DNA of 64,000 bases from Bacteroidales bacterium (lineage in GTDB: Bacteria; Bacteroidota; Bacteroidia; Bacteroidales; P3): positions 1 through 64,000 of the forward strand of contig JAFZTV010000011.1 of assembly GCA_017618625.1 (NCBI GenBank), in the 5' to 3' direction. Both the position numbers and the translations under genes were made by a program. Of the stretch, positions 17,336-26,966 are shown one piece after another (position 1 is the stretch's first letter; every line of letters starts with the position of its first letter). A model generated the notes under the pieces. It had not been told where the DNA came from. It ran no database searches and saw only the letters and a program-made list of their open reading frames with translations.

Positions 17336-18295
17336 TCAAAGTTCGCGAATGAGTTTGTCTATCAGTTCGTCTGTCGATATGTTTTCAGCCTCGGCATAGT
17401 AGTTGCGCACTATTCTGTGGCGCAGCACATTGTGTGCCACGGCACGCACATCCTCCATGTCTGGCGAGTACTTGCCGCTTAAAGCCGCGTGCGTACGCGC
17501 GCCTATTATTAGGTATTGCGAAGCCCTCGGACCGGCTCCCCACGAGATGTATTTGTCTGCCGCCGTCTCGCCTTTGCATGTCGGTCGCGTCGCAGTCACC
17601 AGTCGCACTGCATATTCGCATACGTTGTCAACCACCGGCATCCTTCGTATTGTGTGCTGGTAGTCTGTTATCTCCTCCGCCGAAAGCACCACTTTCACTT
17701 CGGGAACTTTATCGACGGTGGTCTCTTTCACTATATTTATCTCCTCCTCAAACGAGGGGTAGTCGAGTCTCACGTTGAACATAAAGCGGTCAAGTTGTGC
17801 CTCTGGTAGTGGGTAGGTACCCTCTTGCTCTATTGGGTTTTGCGTTGCCAACACAAAGAACGGCTCATCCAGCTTGTATCCTTTGCCCGACACCGTCACC
17901 ACCTTTTCCTGCATAGCTTCCAGCAGCGCGGCTTGCGTTTTGGGCGGGGTACGGTTTATCTCGTCAGCTAGCACTATGTTTGCAAACACGGGTCCCTTGA
18001 TGAACTTGAACTGCCTGTTCTCGTCAAGTATCTCTGTGCCGGTAATATCCGACGGCATAAGGTCGGGTGTGAACTGTATGCGGTTGAATGTCAGTCCAAG
18101 TGCTCGCGATAGCGTGTTCACCATCAAAGTCTTGGCCAGTCCGGGCACTCCCACCAACAGGCAGTGTCCGCCCGAGAATACAGCTGTCAGTAGGCTATCT
18201 ACTGCTTCGTCTTGACCGATAATCACTTTGTTTATCTCGCCTTTCAGTGTGTTATATTTCTCTACAAGGTTGTCTATTGCAGCTTTGTCTGACAT
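17336..18295 (-). CDS. MoxR-family AAA+ ATPase
   Basis: 319 residues, full length. A cytoplasmic AAA+ chaperone-like ATPase. Walker A GVPGLAKT (49-56), Walker B VLADEINRTPPKTQAALLEA, sensor 1 ATQNPIEQEGTYPLPEAQLD and a C-terminal lid (YISWGAGPRASQYLI) are typical of the MoxR subgroup. Usually moxR is followed by DUF58 and VWA-domain genes; here the next gene is an unrelated secreted protein, so its client is unclear. It sits between the SurA-like genes and panB in one run. Confidence 0.93.
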   Translation of the reverse strand: MSDKAAIDNLVEKYNTLKGEINKVIIGQDEAVDSLLTAVFSGGHCLLVGVPGLAKTLMVNTLSRALGLTFNRIQFTPDLMPSDITGTEILDENRQFKFIKGPVFANIVLADEINRTPPKTQAALLEAMQEKVVTVSGKGYKLDEPFFVLATQNPIEQEGTYPLPEAQLDRFMFNVRLDYPSFEEEINIVKETTVDKVPEVKVVLSAEEITDYQHTIRRMPVVDNVCEYAVRLVTATRPTCKGETAADKYISWGAGPRASQYLIIGARTHAALSGKYSPDMEDVRAVAHNVLRHRIVRNYYAEAENISTDELIDKLIREL

Positions 18296-18336
18296 GTTCT
18301 ATAGATGTTTATGGTATTTTTGTGCGTTTTTTTTAT

Positions 18337-19680
18337 TCACTTTCCTGTCCAGTTCAGGCGGAAATCGCAGTCTTTGTATTCGTCGGCAAGGCGAATGTAG
18401 GTGTTCTTTATCATCTTTGCCGACCACTCCATTATTTTCTTGTCCTTCTTCTCTTGCAGGGCTGCATTGCTTATGCGGTCATAGTCGTCTGTCAAGTTGG
18501 CTTTGTGTTCGGGTATACGCTTGTCTAGCCGTACAATGCGGTAGGCGTCACGTTGGTTCTCCGTCTTGAACAATAGTGCGTTGGTTACTGTGCCTACCTC
18601 AACTCCAACTACCGACACTCCGGGGAACTGTTCGGTCACCTCGTCCTTGGTGAAACGGCTTGATGAGGTCATATCGTTGGTTGCCACGCCGCCTTGCGAT
18701 TTGTTGGCTCCGTCTGAATACTGCCTTGCAGCATCGGCAAAGTTTATCTTCCCGCTGCGAATTTCCTGGGCAAGGCTGTCGAGTCTCATACGAGCCTTAA
18801 ACAAGTCGTCCGACGACACCTTTGGTATCATCAGTATGTGACGCACATTCACCGTGTTGCCGCGTCTTTCGATAAGTTGGAGGATATGGAATCCGAATTT
18901 AGTCTCTATAACGGGCGATACCTCGCCGGGTTTCAGCGCAAAGGCTGCGGCTTCGAACTCACTCACCATGTCGCCTCGCGTAAAGAACCCCAATTCTCCA
19001 CCTTTTGAGGTTGACCCAGGGTCTTGCGAATAGAGTGTAGCCAACATGCTGAATTTTTCTCCCTTGAGTACCCTCTCTCTGAGGCCCGACAGTTCCGTGC
19101 GCACTCGGTCTCGCTCCATCTCTGACACTTCAGGCGATATTACAATCTCCGACAGCTCGTAGCTTTCGGGTATCACTGGCAGACTGTCTTTTATATTATT
19201 GTAGAAATCGGCCACCTCTCTCGGTGTTACCGTGACATTCTGTGTGAGTTTGTATTCCACCTCCTGGCTTATTTTTCGGTTCTTCAGTTGATCGAAGAAT
19301 ATGTCGTGCATCTCGTCGTATGTGTAACCCGTAGCGTCGCGCAGTGCTTCGCGGCTGCCATACTGGCGCACATAGTTCTTCAAGTAGTACTGCACCTCCT
19401 GCTCCACCTGCTCGTCGGTCACCTCCACACTGTCAACCTCGCCTTTGTGCAACAGCAGCTTCGACAACATCATGTTCTCCAATAGCATGCAGCGGGTCTC
19501 TTGTGCGTTGTCGCCTCCTTGTCTTAAGCGGTACTGCACATAACTGTTCTCCACGTCCGACATCTTGATGATGCTCTTGCCCACCACTGCCACCACACCG
19601 TCAACCACAGTGCCGTTCTGCGCAATCGAAAATTGAAAACTAAAAATTGAAAGTAGAAGTATCAGGAGTGTTTTTTTCAT
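18337..19680 (-). CDS. SurA-like periplasmic peptidyl-prolyl isomerase
   Basis: 447 residues. Signal peptide 1-20 (MKKTLLILLLSIFSFQFSIA). A SurA N-terminal chaperone domain (VDGVVAVVGKSIIKMSDVEN...) is followed by two parvulin (PPIC) domains: about 175-270 (GGELGFFTRGDMVSEFEAAA, TKFGFHILQLIE) and about 278-375 (VNVRHILMIPK...). It should help fold outer-membrane barrels. It is the third of three consecutive folding-factor genes downstream of guaB; gap to the previous gene is 25 nt. Confidence 0.92.
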   Translation of the reverse strand: MKKTLLILLLSIFSFQFSIAQNGTVVDGVVAVVGKSIIKMSDVENSYVQYRLRQGGDNAQETRCMLLENMMLSKLLLHKGEVDSVEVTDEQVEQEVQYYLKNYVRQYGSREALRDATGYTYDEMHDIFFDQLKNRKISQEVEYKLTQNVTVTPREVADFYNNIKDSLPVIPESYELSEIVISPEVSEMERDRVRTELSGLRERVLKGEKFSMLATLYSQDPGSTSKGGELGFFTRGDMVSEFEAAAFALKPGEVSPVIETKFGFHILQLIERRGNTVNVRHILMIPKVSSDDLFKARMRLDSLAQEIRSGKINFADAARQYSDGANKSQGGVATNDMTSSSRFTKDEVTEQFPGVSVVGVEVGTVTNALLFKTENQRDAYRIVRLDKRIPEHKANLTDDYDRISNAALQEKKDKKIMEWSAKMIKNTYIRLADEYKDCDFRLNWTGK

Positions 19681-19705
19681 GTCTTTTTTAGATGGTGTTA
19701 TCTTG

Positions 19706-20557
19706 TTAAAGAGTCCATTTGTATTTCTTTATCTTGCCTTCTTGCTCCGCTTTTGACAGCAAGTCTCGCTGCATATTCTTTATAATCTCTATGCGGCGCT
19801 GGTTTAGGATGATGTTCTTGATGCGCTCGGTTTCGTAGGAGAGAGGTGAAAGTTCTTCGCTGAGTCGGTATTCCAATATCTTTGCGATATACACGCTCGA
19901 ACTGTCCTCAATCACAATGTTGCGGTTGTTCTTCAGGTACAGTTCTTCGTTGTACGTTGTGATGGGCACCATGGTTTGGAATCTGAAAAACGGAATCCAG
20001 GTGTCGCCATCGAAGTTATAGTCTCTCCCATACTGCATTGCTGCTTTCTGGATGTAGTCCATCTCCTTGTCGCTGATTTCGGTCGCCGCCATCATTCGGG
20101 TCACGGTCTTAATTGGTGGCGCATCCTTGTCAAACTTCACATAGATTGCTTTCAGAATATTTGTGCGAAGGGTAAAGTTGTCTTGATGAGTGTTGTAGTA
20201 ATCCGACAGCTCTTTGTTTGAGACAACGGTGTCGAGTGTTCGGTCGATGACCAATTGCTCGTATTCGTATGTCAGCAGGCTGGCGCGGTAGTTCTCCAAC
20301 TCTTTCTCAAAACTTTTGGTTATCTCGCTTTGAGCCTGTTCCATCACCACGGTCTGTTGAATCCATTGGTTGATGTAGTTGTCGGCAATTGTCGTGCTGT
20401 CCTCCTTTGACAGGCCTTCCGCCACAACCCCTTCCAAATCGCTTCGAAGCAACTTGTGTCCGCACGCCTCTGCCACAACGTCACTCTCCTGCCTTTCTCC
20501 GCAGGCTGCAACAAGTATGCAACATAATGTGCTGTATAGGATGGTCTTTAGCTTCAT
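19706..20557 (-). CDS. SurA-N-like lipoprotein
   Basis: 283 residues with a lipobox (LVAAC, Cys19), so a lipoprotein. After it, ERQESDVVAEACGHKLLRSDLEGVV matches the start of SurA/PrsA-type chaperones, with long helices over residues 55-130 (SITKSFEKELENYRASLLTY). A parvulin catalytic domain is not clearly present, although the region 125-240 could be a divergent one. Sits between two genes encoding PPIC proteins with gaps of 35 and 25 nt, so a chaperone partner is likely by context. Cellular side of the membrane is inferred from the family. Confidence 0.75.
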   Translation of the reverse strand: MKLKTILYSTLCCILVAACGERQESDVVAEACGHKLLRSDLEGVVAEGLSKEDSTTIADNYINQWIQQTVVMEQAQSEITKSFEKELENYRASLLTYEYEQLVIDRTLDTVVSNKELSDYYNTHQDNFTLRTNILKAIYVKFDKDAPPIKTVTRMMAATEISDKEMDYIQKAAMQYGRDYNFDGDTWIPFFRFQTMVPITTYNEELYLKNNRNIVIEDSSSVYIAKILEYRLSEELSPLSYETERIKNIILNQRRIEIIKNMQRDLLSKAEQEGKIKKYKWTL

Positions 20558-20592
20558 TGCTGACAGGTGAACTTTTAACTAGGGATACTCAA

Positions 20593-22695
20593 TCAATACG
20601 TTGTCTCGTCCACCACGTCCTGGTGTATCTTCACGTTGTATTTCTTACGCAGCCGTTTGTTGAGCTCTTGCTCCAGTTCGTTCTGATAGTCGGTGATGTA
20701 GTATCCACGTGCCTCTTGAAGGGTTTTCAATCCGGGATTTGTAACCTGTTCCACCACATATATCTTATACCCATGTCCATTTGTGTGTGCGTATGTGCCA
20801 GGACGCCATTCGTTGCGCAACAGTTCCGAGTGTCTGTCTTCCTCGAATGTTTCCAGAGTCACAGTCACGGGGTTTTTAATCGTCGATTTCTTGTCAACGG
20901 CTTTCGTGATTAACTCTCTCATGTCGCTATGTGACATCTTCTTTTTGTATGCTTTGTCAACGAGTTTCAACGCTTTCGACGGTGCTATGCATGAACTGTC
21001 GGCAATGGTCACAACTGTGGTTCTGGCACGTGTGTTCCAGAAGTAGTTTGAGTCCTCGGGGTTGTTGATGTCGCGTTTGGCTCGCTGCACATAGTAGAAA
21101 GTCTTGAGCCCTGCAGTGTCCTCCATCGCCTTCGACCATATCATTTGCTCGTTATAGGCAAAAATCATCAGTCCGTTGCGGTACTCGTTTATGATGGCGG
21201 CAAAGTCGCTGTTGTCTCGTTCCAGATTTTCGTTGGCACATTTCAGTACCATTTCGTCAGTATAATTCTTATAGCGGGAGTTGATGTATTCGGTGTGGTC
21301 TCTCTTCAATTCTCCGGTTTGGCGGTCTTTCACATATTTTGCAAACTCTGTTAGCTTATAGTCTTTCCCGTTTAGTGTGAATATGGTTTGGTCTTTTGCC
21401 GCAAGCTGCTCTTCGTCGTATTTCCATTGCTTCATGAATATGGAGTCGTTCACCATCTGAATCAATGGCTCTATGCTTGCTATCGGCTTGTTGCTCTTTT
21501 TCCCGTTCTTACCTTTGGCATATTCCTGTGTGTAGTCCTTGAATCCGTAGCGTTTCTTTGCATCGCTTATGAAACGGTCTTTGGGTTTCGAGTTGCGCTG
21601 GTCTCGGGTCAAGCGTTGCTTATATATCGACACCATGTCCTCATAGAGTGGTATTGTATCTTTGTGAAGCAGTTTCAGTATATGCCATCCAAATCGTGTG
21701 TGGAATGGCTCGGTGTATGTCCCTTCTGCCATGCCTCCGGCTGTCTTCTCAACATACTCTGGTGGCAGTTTAGTCACGGGCAGCATCGGCAGACGTCCGC
21801 CGTCATCGTAGGTGGTGCGGTCGTCGCTGACGTTTTTGGCTACCGACTCAAACGATTCTCCGTTGACAAGTCTTCTGTATGCCTCATTAATCTTTTTCTG
21901 GCCGATTGTGGTGTCTGCTCCGCCTCTTACCCATATATGCTGCACCTTTGTCTGTCCATAATATGGTTTCCTGTCAACAATCTTGATGATGTGGTATCCA
22001 AAACGGGTACGGACTGGTTTCGATATCTCACCGATTTTCAGGTTATAGGCTGCTGTCTCAAATGGATATACCATGTCGAATACGGAAAAGTACCCCAGCT
22101 CTCCTGGCACGTATGTACTTGCCGCATCAGCGTCGTGTACAATTCCGTCTTCGCCACGATTCTCCTCCTGTTTTGCAAGTGTGGTGAAATCCTCGCCTTT
22201 TATCACGCGATTATAGATATCGCTGGCGCGTTTATATGCCTTCAACGTGTCTGCCGGCGCTGCATTCTCGTTGCAGCGTACCAATATATGGTGAGCGTGT
22301 ATGATGTAGTGGTTTCGCTCGTATGCCTCCCGTAACAGCTCCTGCAAAGTCGTCGAGTCAAGCAGATAAGGAGCCGCGAGGTCGTTGCGGTATTGTCGCA
22401 GTTCGTTCACAAGCGATGGCATCGTATCGAAACCACGTGCCGTCGCATCTGCTAGTTTTGCTCTGAAGTTTGCAAACAGCTCCACATATTCCTCCAGGGC
22501 CAACCGTTTCTCGTAGGTACAGGCTGTCTTTGGCGCCGACGGGTCTTTGCCGATAGAAGCAAGAAACTCTTTCATAAACTCCGACCTGTGGATTTTCTCC
22601 CCGTTCACTTCGAACATCACAGGGTCGTCGGTCTTTTGACAAAATGTCGGGGCACTTAACGCCAATAGTGCTAATGCAACTAGGAATCTTCTCAT
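20593..22695 (-). CDS. Large periplasmic peptidyl-prolyl isomerase with two PPIC domains
   Basis: 700 residues from the ATG at 22695, which starts the signal peptide MRRFLVALALLALSAPTFC. PPIC domain one is about residues 120-225 (HAHHILVRC, GELGYFSVFDMVYPFETAAY, RTRFGYHIIKI); domain two about 228-335 (KVQHIWVRGG, DDGGRLPML, HTRFGWHILKLLH). A C-terminal half (340-700) of helical character with repeated KDRFISDAKKRYGF-like segments completes it. First of the three folding-factor genes after guaB, 32 nt downstream. Acts presumably on outer-membrane or T9SS cargo in the periplasm. Confidence 0.9.
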   Translation of the reverse strand: MRRFLVALALLALSAPTFCQKTDDPVMFEVNGEKIHRSEFMKEFLASIGKDPSAPKTACTYEKRLALEEYVELFANFRAKLADATARGFDTMPSLVNELRQYRNDLAAPYLLDSTTLQELLREAYERNHYIIHAHHILVRCNENAAPADTLKAYKRASDIYNRVIKGEDFTTLAKQEENRGEDGIVHDADAASTYVPGELGYFSVFDMVYPFETAAYNLKIGEISKPVRTRFGYHIIKIVDRKPYYGQTKVQHIWVRGGADTTIGQKKINEAYRRLVNGESFESVAKNVSDDRTTYDDGGRLPMLPVTKLPPEYVEKTAGGMAEGTYTEPFHTRFGWHILKLLHKDTIPLYEDMVSIYKQRLTRDQRNSKPKDRFISDAKKRYGFKDYTQEYAKGKNGKKSNKPIASIEPLIQMVNDSIFMKQWKYDEEQLAAKDQTIFTLNGKDYKLTEFAKYVKDRQTGELKRDHTEYINSRYKNYTDEMVLKCANENLERDNSDFAAIINEYRNGLMIFAYNEQMIWSKAMEDTAGLKTFYYVQRAKRDINNPEDSNYFWNTRARTTVVTIADSSCIAPSKALKLVDKAYKKKMSHSDMRELITKAVDKKSTIKNPVTVTLETFEEDRHSELLRNEWRPGTYAHTNGHGYKIYVVEQVTNPGLKTLQEARGYYITDYQNELEQELNKRLRKKYNVKIHQDVVDETTY

Positions 22696-22727
22696 TTTAA
22701 AACAACGTTTTAACAATCATCAGTCTG

Positions 22728-24200
22728 TTATCTCGAATAGTTTGGAGCCTCGCGAGTTATGGCTATGTCGTGAGGATGGCTTTCAGTGCGCCCTGCTGCC
22801 GTGATGCGGATAAACTTGGCCTGTTGTAATGTGGGTATGTCGCGACTGCCTGTATAGCCCATGCCGGCTTTCAATCCTCCCACAAGTTGATATAGGACCT
22901 CGTTCAGCGTGCCTTTGTATGGAACTCGTCCTACAACACCTTCTGGTACAAGTTTCTTTACGTCGGTCTCCTTGTCCTGGAAATAACGGTCCTTCGAACC
23001 GCTCTGCATAGCCTCCAGTGAACCCATGCCTCTGTACGACTTGAATTTTCTTCCTTCGAATATTATGGTCTCGCCTGGGGCTTCATCCACGCCGGCCACC
23101 AGCGAACCTATCATCACCGAGCTGGCTCCTGCTGCCAGTGCCTTCACGATGTCTCCACTATAACGTATTCCTCCGTCGGCTATGATAGGAACATCATATC
23201 CTTTCTGTTTCAATGCGCCAGCCACTTCGCATACTGCCGTGAGCTGAGGCACTCCGATGCCTGCTATGATACGTGTTGAGCAGATACTTCCCGGACCGAT
23301 ACCGACTTTTATTGCGTCGGCGCCTGCTTCGGCAAGCATGATGGCTGCTTCGCCTGTTGCAATGTTTCCTACCACTACGTCAACGGATGGGTATTTTGCT
23401 TTCACTTTTTTCAACGCTTCAACCACTCTGACCGAATGTCCGTGGGCTGTGTCTATTACCACTGCATCGACTCCGGCTTTGACCAGTGCATCTACACGGT
23501 CCATCATATCGGCGGTGATTCCCACCCCGGCTGCCACTCTCAAGCGACCCTTCTCGTCTTTGCAGGCGTCGGGGCGCTCTTTGGTCTTGATTATGTCGCG
23601 ATAGGTGATAAGTCCTACAAACTGTCCTTTGCTGTTTACCACGGGCAGTTTCTCAATCTTGTGCTGTTGCAGTATGTCGGTCGCTTCCTCAAAAGTCGTT
23701 CCCTCGTGGGTTGTAATCAGCTTGGTAATCATAATCTCGCTGAGGGGGCGTTCCATGTTGCGCTCAAATCTCAGGTCTCGGTTTGTCACCATGCCTATCA
23801 GTATCTGGTTCTCGTCAACAATGGGTATTCCGCCAATGCCATACTCGTGCATCAGGTTCAGCGCGTCTTTCACAAGTGCCTCTTTGCGCAGCGTCACAGG
23901 GTCCACAATCATACCGTTCTCCGAGCGTTTCACTTTCAGAACCTCGTGAGCTTGGCTGTCTATCGACATGTTTTTGTGCAACACACCGATACCGCCCTCT
24001 TGAGCCATTCCAATTGCCATTGCGGCTTCTGTAACGGTGTCCATTGCAGCCGACACTAACGGCATCTTCAACGTGATGTTGCGTGAAAAACGGCTGCTCA
24101 CCGTAACCTCGCGTGGAAGGATTTCGGAATAAGAAGGAACAAGGAGGACGTCGTCGTATGTCAGTCCTTCGCCGATGAATTTTGTGGTGTCTGTAAACAT
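22728..24200 (-). CDS. guaB: IMP dehydrogenase
   Basis: 490 residues from the ATG at 24200; the -7 element at 24322-24315 places the transcript start downstream of an earlier possible start, which confirms this choice. Oxidises IMP to XMP with NAD, the committed step to GMP. Barrel start [20 protein letters not shown]; two CBS domains about 95-150 and 155-205 ([40 protein letters not shown]); catalytic loop GPGSICSTR with C307; flap [10 protein letters not shown] near 390. First gene of the run that ends with panB. Confidence 0.97.
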   Translation of the reverse strand: MFTDTTKFIGEGLTYDDVLLVPSYSEILPREVTVSSRFSRNITLKMPLVSAAMDTVTEAAMAIGMAQEGGIGVLHKNMSIDSQAHEVLKVKRSENGMIVDPVTLRKEALVKDALNLMHEYGIGGIPIVDENQILIGMVTNRDLRFERNMERPLSEIMITKLITTHEGTTFEEATDILQQHKIEKLPVVNSKGQFVGLITYRDIIKTKERPDACKDEKGRLRVAAGVGITADMMDRVDALVKAGVDAVVIDTAHGHSVRVVEALKKVKAKYPSVDVVVGNIATGEAAIMLAEAGADAIKVGIGPGSICSTRIIAGIGVPQLTAVCEVAGALKQKGYDVPIIADGGIRYSGDIVKALAAGASSVMIGSLVAGVDEAPGETIIFEGRKFKSYRGMGSLEAMQSGSKDRYFQDKETDVKKLVPEGVVGRVPYKGTLNEVLYQLVGGLKAGMGYTGSRDIPTLQQAKFIRITAAGRTESHPHDIAITREAPNYSR

Positions 24201-24314
24201 ATTGCTAATTTTTTGTTTTTTCTCGATTAACCGCTGTTTGTTATTTATTGCCACTTGCTTAGGCCCTTTGCTTGTTTTACATAAACTACATTGCGCGGGT
24301 TCTGTATAATTGTG

Positions 24315-24322
24315 CAAAGGTA
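24315..24322 (-). promoter_or_regulatory. -7 element of the guaB promoter
   Basis: TACCTTTG on the minus strand, giving a leader of roughly 105 nt before the guaB ATG. No good TTG was found 20 nt upstream, so the -33 box is weak or absent. Confidence 0.7.
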
Positions 24323-24393
24323 CGCCAATTTTTTATAAATTCACTACTTTTATATAAAAAAAAGTTTTTTTTCATTAAGTCCTTTTTTGTCCG

Positions 24394-24401
24394 TACATTT
24401 G
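24394..24401 (+). promoter_or_regulatory. -7 element for the TlpA-like operon
   Basis: TACATTTG, 30 nt before the ATG at 24432. Upstream is a T-rich run (24365-24373) but no exact TTG at the expected spacing. Divergent from the guaB promoter. Confidence 0.7.
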
Positions 24402-24431
24402 CAAAAAAGTAAACAATTAAACATTAACAAT

Positions 24432-25532
24432 ATGAAACGTTCATTTTCAATCTTTTTAGCATTTTTTGGAGTGGCTTTGGCTGCTCTTGTGACCGTAGGT
24501 TGCAAACGTACCTCGTACAATGTTGAGGCTATCGTAATGGAGGACTTCAATGGAGAAACCGCTTACATCTTTGATGCAATAACCGAGACCCCCATTGACT
24601 CTGTCGTGGTGGCTGATGGCAAGGCTGTTTTCGCTGGCAAGACCGATTCTGCTCGCATTGTTGCCCTCGTTGGGGCAAGTTACACTCCAGTTGTCTTCTT
24701 CCTGGAGCCGGGAAAAATAAAAATTGATGCAGACAGCAATGTTGTCACTGGCACCAAACTTAACGACGATTTCAACAAGTTTGTCAAAAATGACGAATTG
24801 CAGGCGTTAGCCGAAGAGTGTGATAACATAAGAAACGAAATCTATATGGCCGAAGCCGAAGAGGATCAATTGGATATTGTCAACCGTTACGATGAGGCTA
24901 ACAAAAAAATGGAAAGCAAATTGAAAGAGGTTTGCATGGAGGTCTACGAGGCTCACAAAAAAGACCTTCTCGGAGCATACGTCCTGACTATTGCCGCACA
25001 GAGCCTTTCTTATGATGAGATAGAAAATATTTTTTCGGAAGCAGAGCCTATAATCAAAAACTTCCCTCCGCTTGCAGAGATTTACGCTGGAATCAAATCG
25101 AGTGAAGCAACCCAGCCGGGACACAAATTTGTCGATATTGAGGGTACTGACTATGCAACAAGTCAGCCCACAACGCTCTCAAAAATGATAGAGGGGAAGG
25201 TGGCTGTCGTTGATTTTTGGGCATCTTGGTGCCGTCCCTGCCGTGAAGAGATTGAAAGCACTCTGAAAGGTGTTTACAACGATTATAAAGACAAGGGTGT
25301 CATTGTCGTAGGTGTCGATGTGTCCGATACCCCCGAGGATCACGACAGGGTCGTAAAGGAGTTGAAAATTGAATATCCGCAGCTGCTCGATTCAAAAAAA
25401 GTGGCGGGTGAAATCTATGGTCTTATGTCAATCCCTCAAATTATCCTGATTGATCGCGACGGTAAAATTGTTGCCAGAGACCTTCGTGGTGACGCAATAC
25501 GTACAGCCATTGACAACCTCCTTGCCCAGTAG
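24432..25532 (+). CDS. TlpA-like thiol-disulfide oxidoreductase lipoprotein
   Basis: 366 residues from the ATG at 24432. Lipobox VTVGC with Cys24. The N-terminal part (about 27-130) is a DUF4369-like beta domain (AYIFDAITETPIDSVVVADG), then a helical segment, then a C-terminal thioredoxin fold from about 230 with C267-R-P-C270 in FWASWCRPCREE, and cis-Pro in LMSIPQIILIDRDG. Such lipoproteins reduce or rearrange disulfides in the periplasm or at the membrane; the secreted Cys-rich proteins of this genome are possible clients (inference). Five nt before the TPR gene. Confidence 0.92.
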   Translation: MKRSFSIFLAFFGVALAALVTVGCKRTSYNVEAIVMEDFNGETAYIFDAITETPIDSVVVADGKAVFAGKTDSARIVALVGASYTPVVFFLEPGKIKIDADSNVVTGTKLNDDFNKFVKNDELQALAEECDNIRNEIYMAEAEEDQLDIVNRYDEANKKMESKLKEVCMEVYEAHKKDLLGAYVLTIAAQSLSYDEIENIFSEAEPIIKNFPPLAEIYAGIKSSEATQPGHKFVDIEGTDYATSQPTTLSKMIEGKVAVVDFWASWCRPCREEIESTLKGVYNDYKDKGVIVVGVDVSDTPEDHDRVVKELKIEYPQLLDSKKVAGEIYGLMSIPQIILIDRDGKIVARDLRGDAIRTAIDNLLAQ

Positions 25533-25537
25533 AGCGT

Positions 25538-26935
25538 ATGTGTCTGCGTAAAGCATTTGTTCTTCTGCTCTTTGGACTTTTGGTTTTGCGGTCTCAAGCC
25601 CAAACTGTTGAGTCTCTCAATGAGAAGGCTATAGATTATATACGTCAGGAGAACTATGAGGATGCTGTATCGACTCTTACCCAGGCTATCAAGGCGTCTC
25701 CGCGCTATGCCGAGTCCTATTTCAATATGGGCTTCGCATATTATTGCATGAGTCGTTACGACGATGCGATGCAGTGGTACAAGAAGACCATACAAATCGA
25801 CAGCTCTTACGCTGATGCTTATGTCAATGTCGGCCTTGTGTGCAATCACAAGAAGCAATATGACGAGTCAGTTGAGTGGTGCGGCCGTGCCCTGTCAATC
25901 GATAGTACACTTGCCAATGCATATACTAATATGGGTGTTGCCTATGGAGGCCTTGGTCGCTACGATGATGCGATAAAATGCTACCTCAAGTCGCTTGTGC
26001 TTGACAGCACTTCCGCAATCACCTATAACAACCTTGGCAACGCCTACAACTATCTTGGTCAGTATAATCTCGGCATATCCTACTTGAATCGTGCCGTGAC
26101 CATCCAACCGCAATATGCCTCTGCCTATTATAGTATGGGTCTGGCTTATTCGAAACTGGATATGCCCGACGATGCCATACGTTGCTATAAGAAGTCGGTG
26201 GAATTGGAGCCTAGACTCATTACGGTTTATAACGACATGGGCAATGTCTATGCTGCTATACACGAGTATGACAAGGCGATTGAATGTTTCCGAACTTCGG
26301 TTAACAAGGCACCCAAGTATGTCGATGCCTATCACAACATCGGCATGATATACTACGAGCGCAAGAAATACGACTCTGCGGCTGTGTGGTTCAAGCGGGC
26401 CACGCTTATCGATCCCGATCATGACCAGTCATATTACGCATGTGGTATTGCATACTATATGAAAGGTGACCGCAAGGAGGCGCTAAACTGGTATCTCAAA
26501 ACCGTGGAGCACAATCCCAAACACGCTTTGGCGTATAACAGCCTCGGCTATGTGTATCAGGAACAGAAAGACTATACCAAGTCTCTTGACTACTACAAGA
26601 AAGCCATCGCGGCATCTCCCAAATATGTCGATGCCTACAATAATCTCGGCGCACTCTACATACACCTAAAAAAATATTCCGATGCTGTGGAATGTTACAC
26701 CACTGCTGTTTCGGCCGACCCCAAGCGTCCTGAATCTTATTATAACCTAGGTGTTGCATATTACCTTTCTGGTGACAAGTTGCGCGCTGCGGCTGAACTG
26801 GAGAAGGCGATTTCGCTGCGTGGCAACTATGTGGATGCCTTTCATAATTTGAGCGTTATCTACGATGAGCTGGGGCAGCCGGCAAAGGCAAAGATATACC
26901 GTGAAAAGGCAGAAAATGCTGAGTTCGGCAGGTAA
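25538..26935 (+). CDS. Secreted tetratricopeptide-repeat protein
   Basis: 465 residues; signal peptide 1-22 (MCLRKAFVLLLFGLLVLRSQAQ). The rest is almost entirely 34-residue TPR units, about twelve to thirteen, each with the pattern YxxMGxAYxxxxxYDDAIxxYxKxxxxxP (for example YNNLGNAYNYLGQYNLGISY). The regular array is typical of a protein-protein interaction scaffold. Partner unknown. It starts 5 nt after the TlpA-like gene, so the two are surely cotranscribed. Confidence 0.9.
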   Translation: MCLRKAFVLLLFGLLVLRSQAQTVESLNEKAIDYIRQENYEDAVSTLTQAIKASPRYAESYFNMGFAYYCMSRYDDAMQWYKKTIQIDSSYADAYVNVGLVCNHKKQYDESVEWCGRALSIDSTLANAYTNMGVAYGGLGRYDDAIKCYLKSLVLDSTSAITYNNLGNAYNYLGQYNLGISYLNRAVTIQPQYASAYYSMGLAYSKLDMPDDAIRCYKKSVELEPRLITVYNDMGNVYAAIHEYDKAIECFRTSVNKAPKYVDAYHNIGMIYYERKKYDSAAVWFKRATLIDPDHDQSYYACGIAYYMKGDRKEALNWYLKTVEHNPKHALAYNSLGYVYQEQKDYTKSLDYYKKAIAASPKYVDAYNNLGALYIHLKKYSDAVECYTTAVSADPKRPESYYNLGVAYYLSGDKLRAAAELEKAISLRGNYVDAFHNLSVIYDELGQPAKAKIYREKAENAEFGR

Positions 26936-26966
26936 TAAATTAGATTGAAACCTAAAAAACATAATT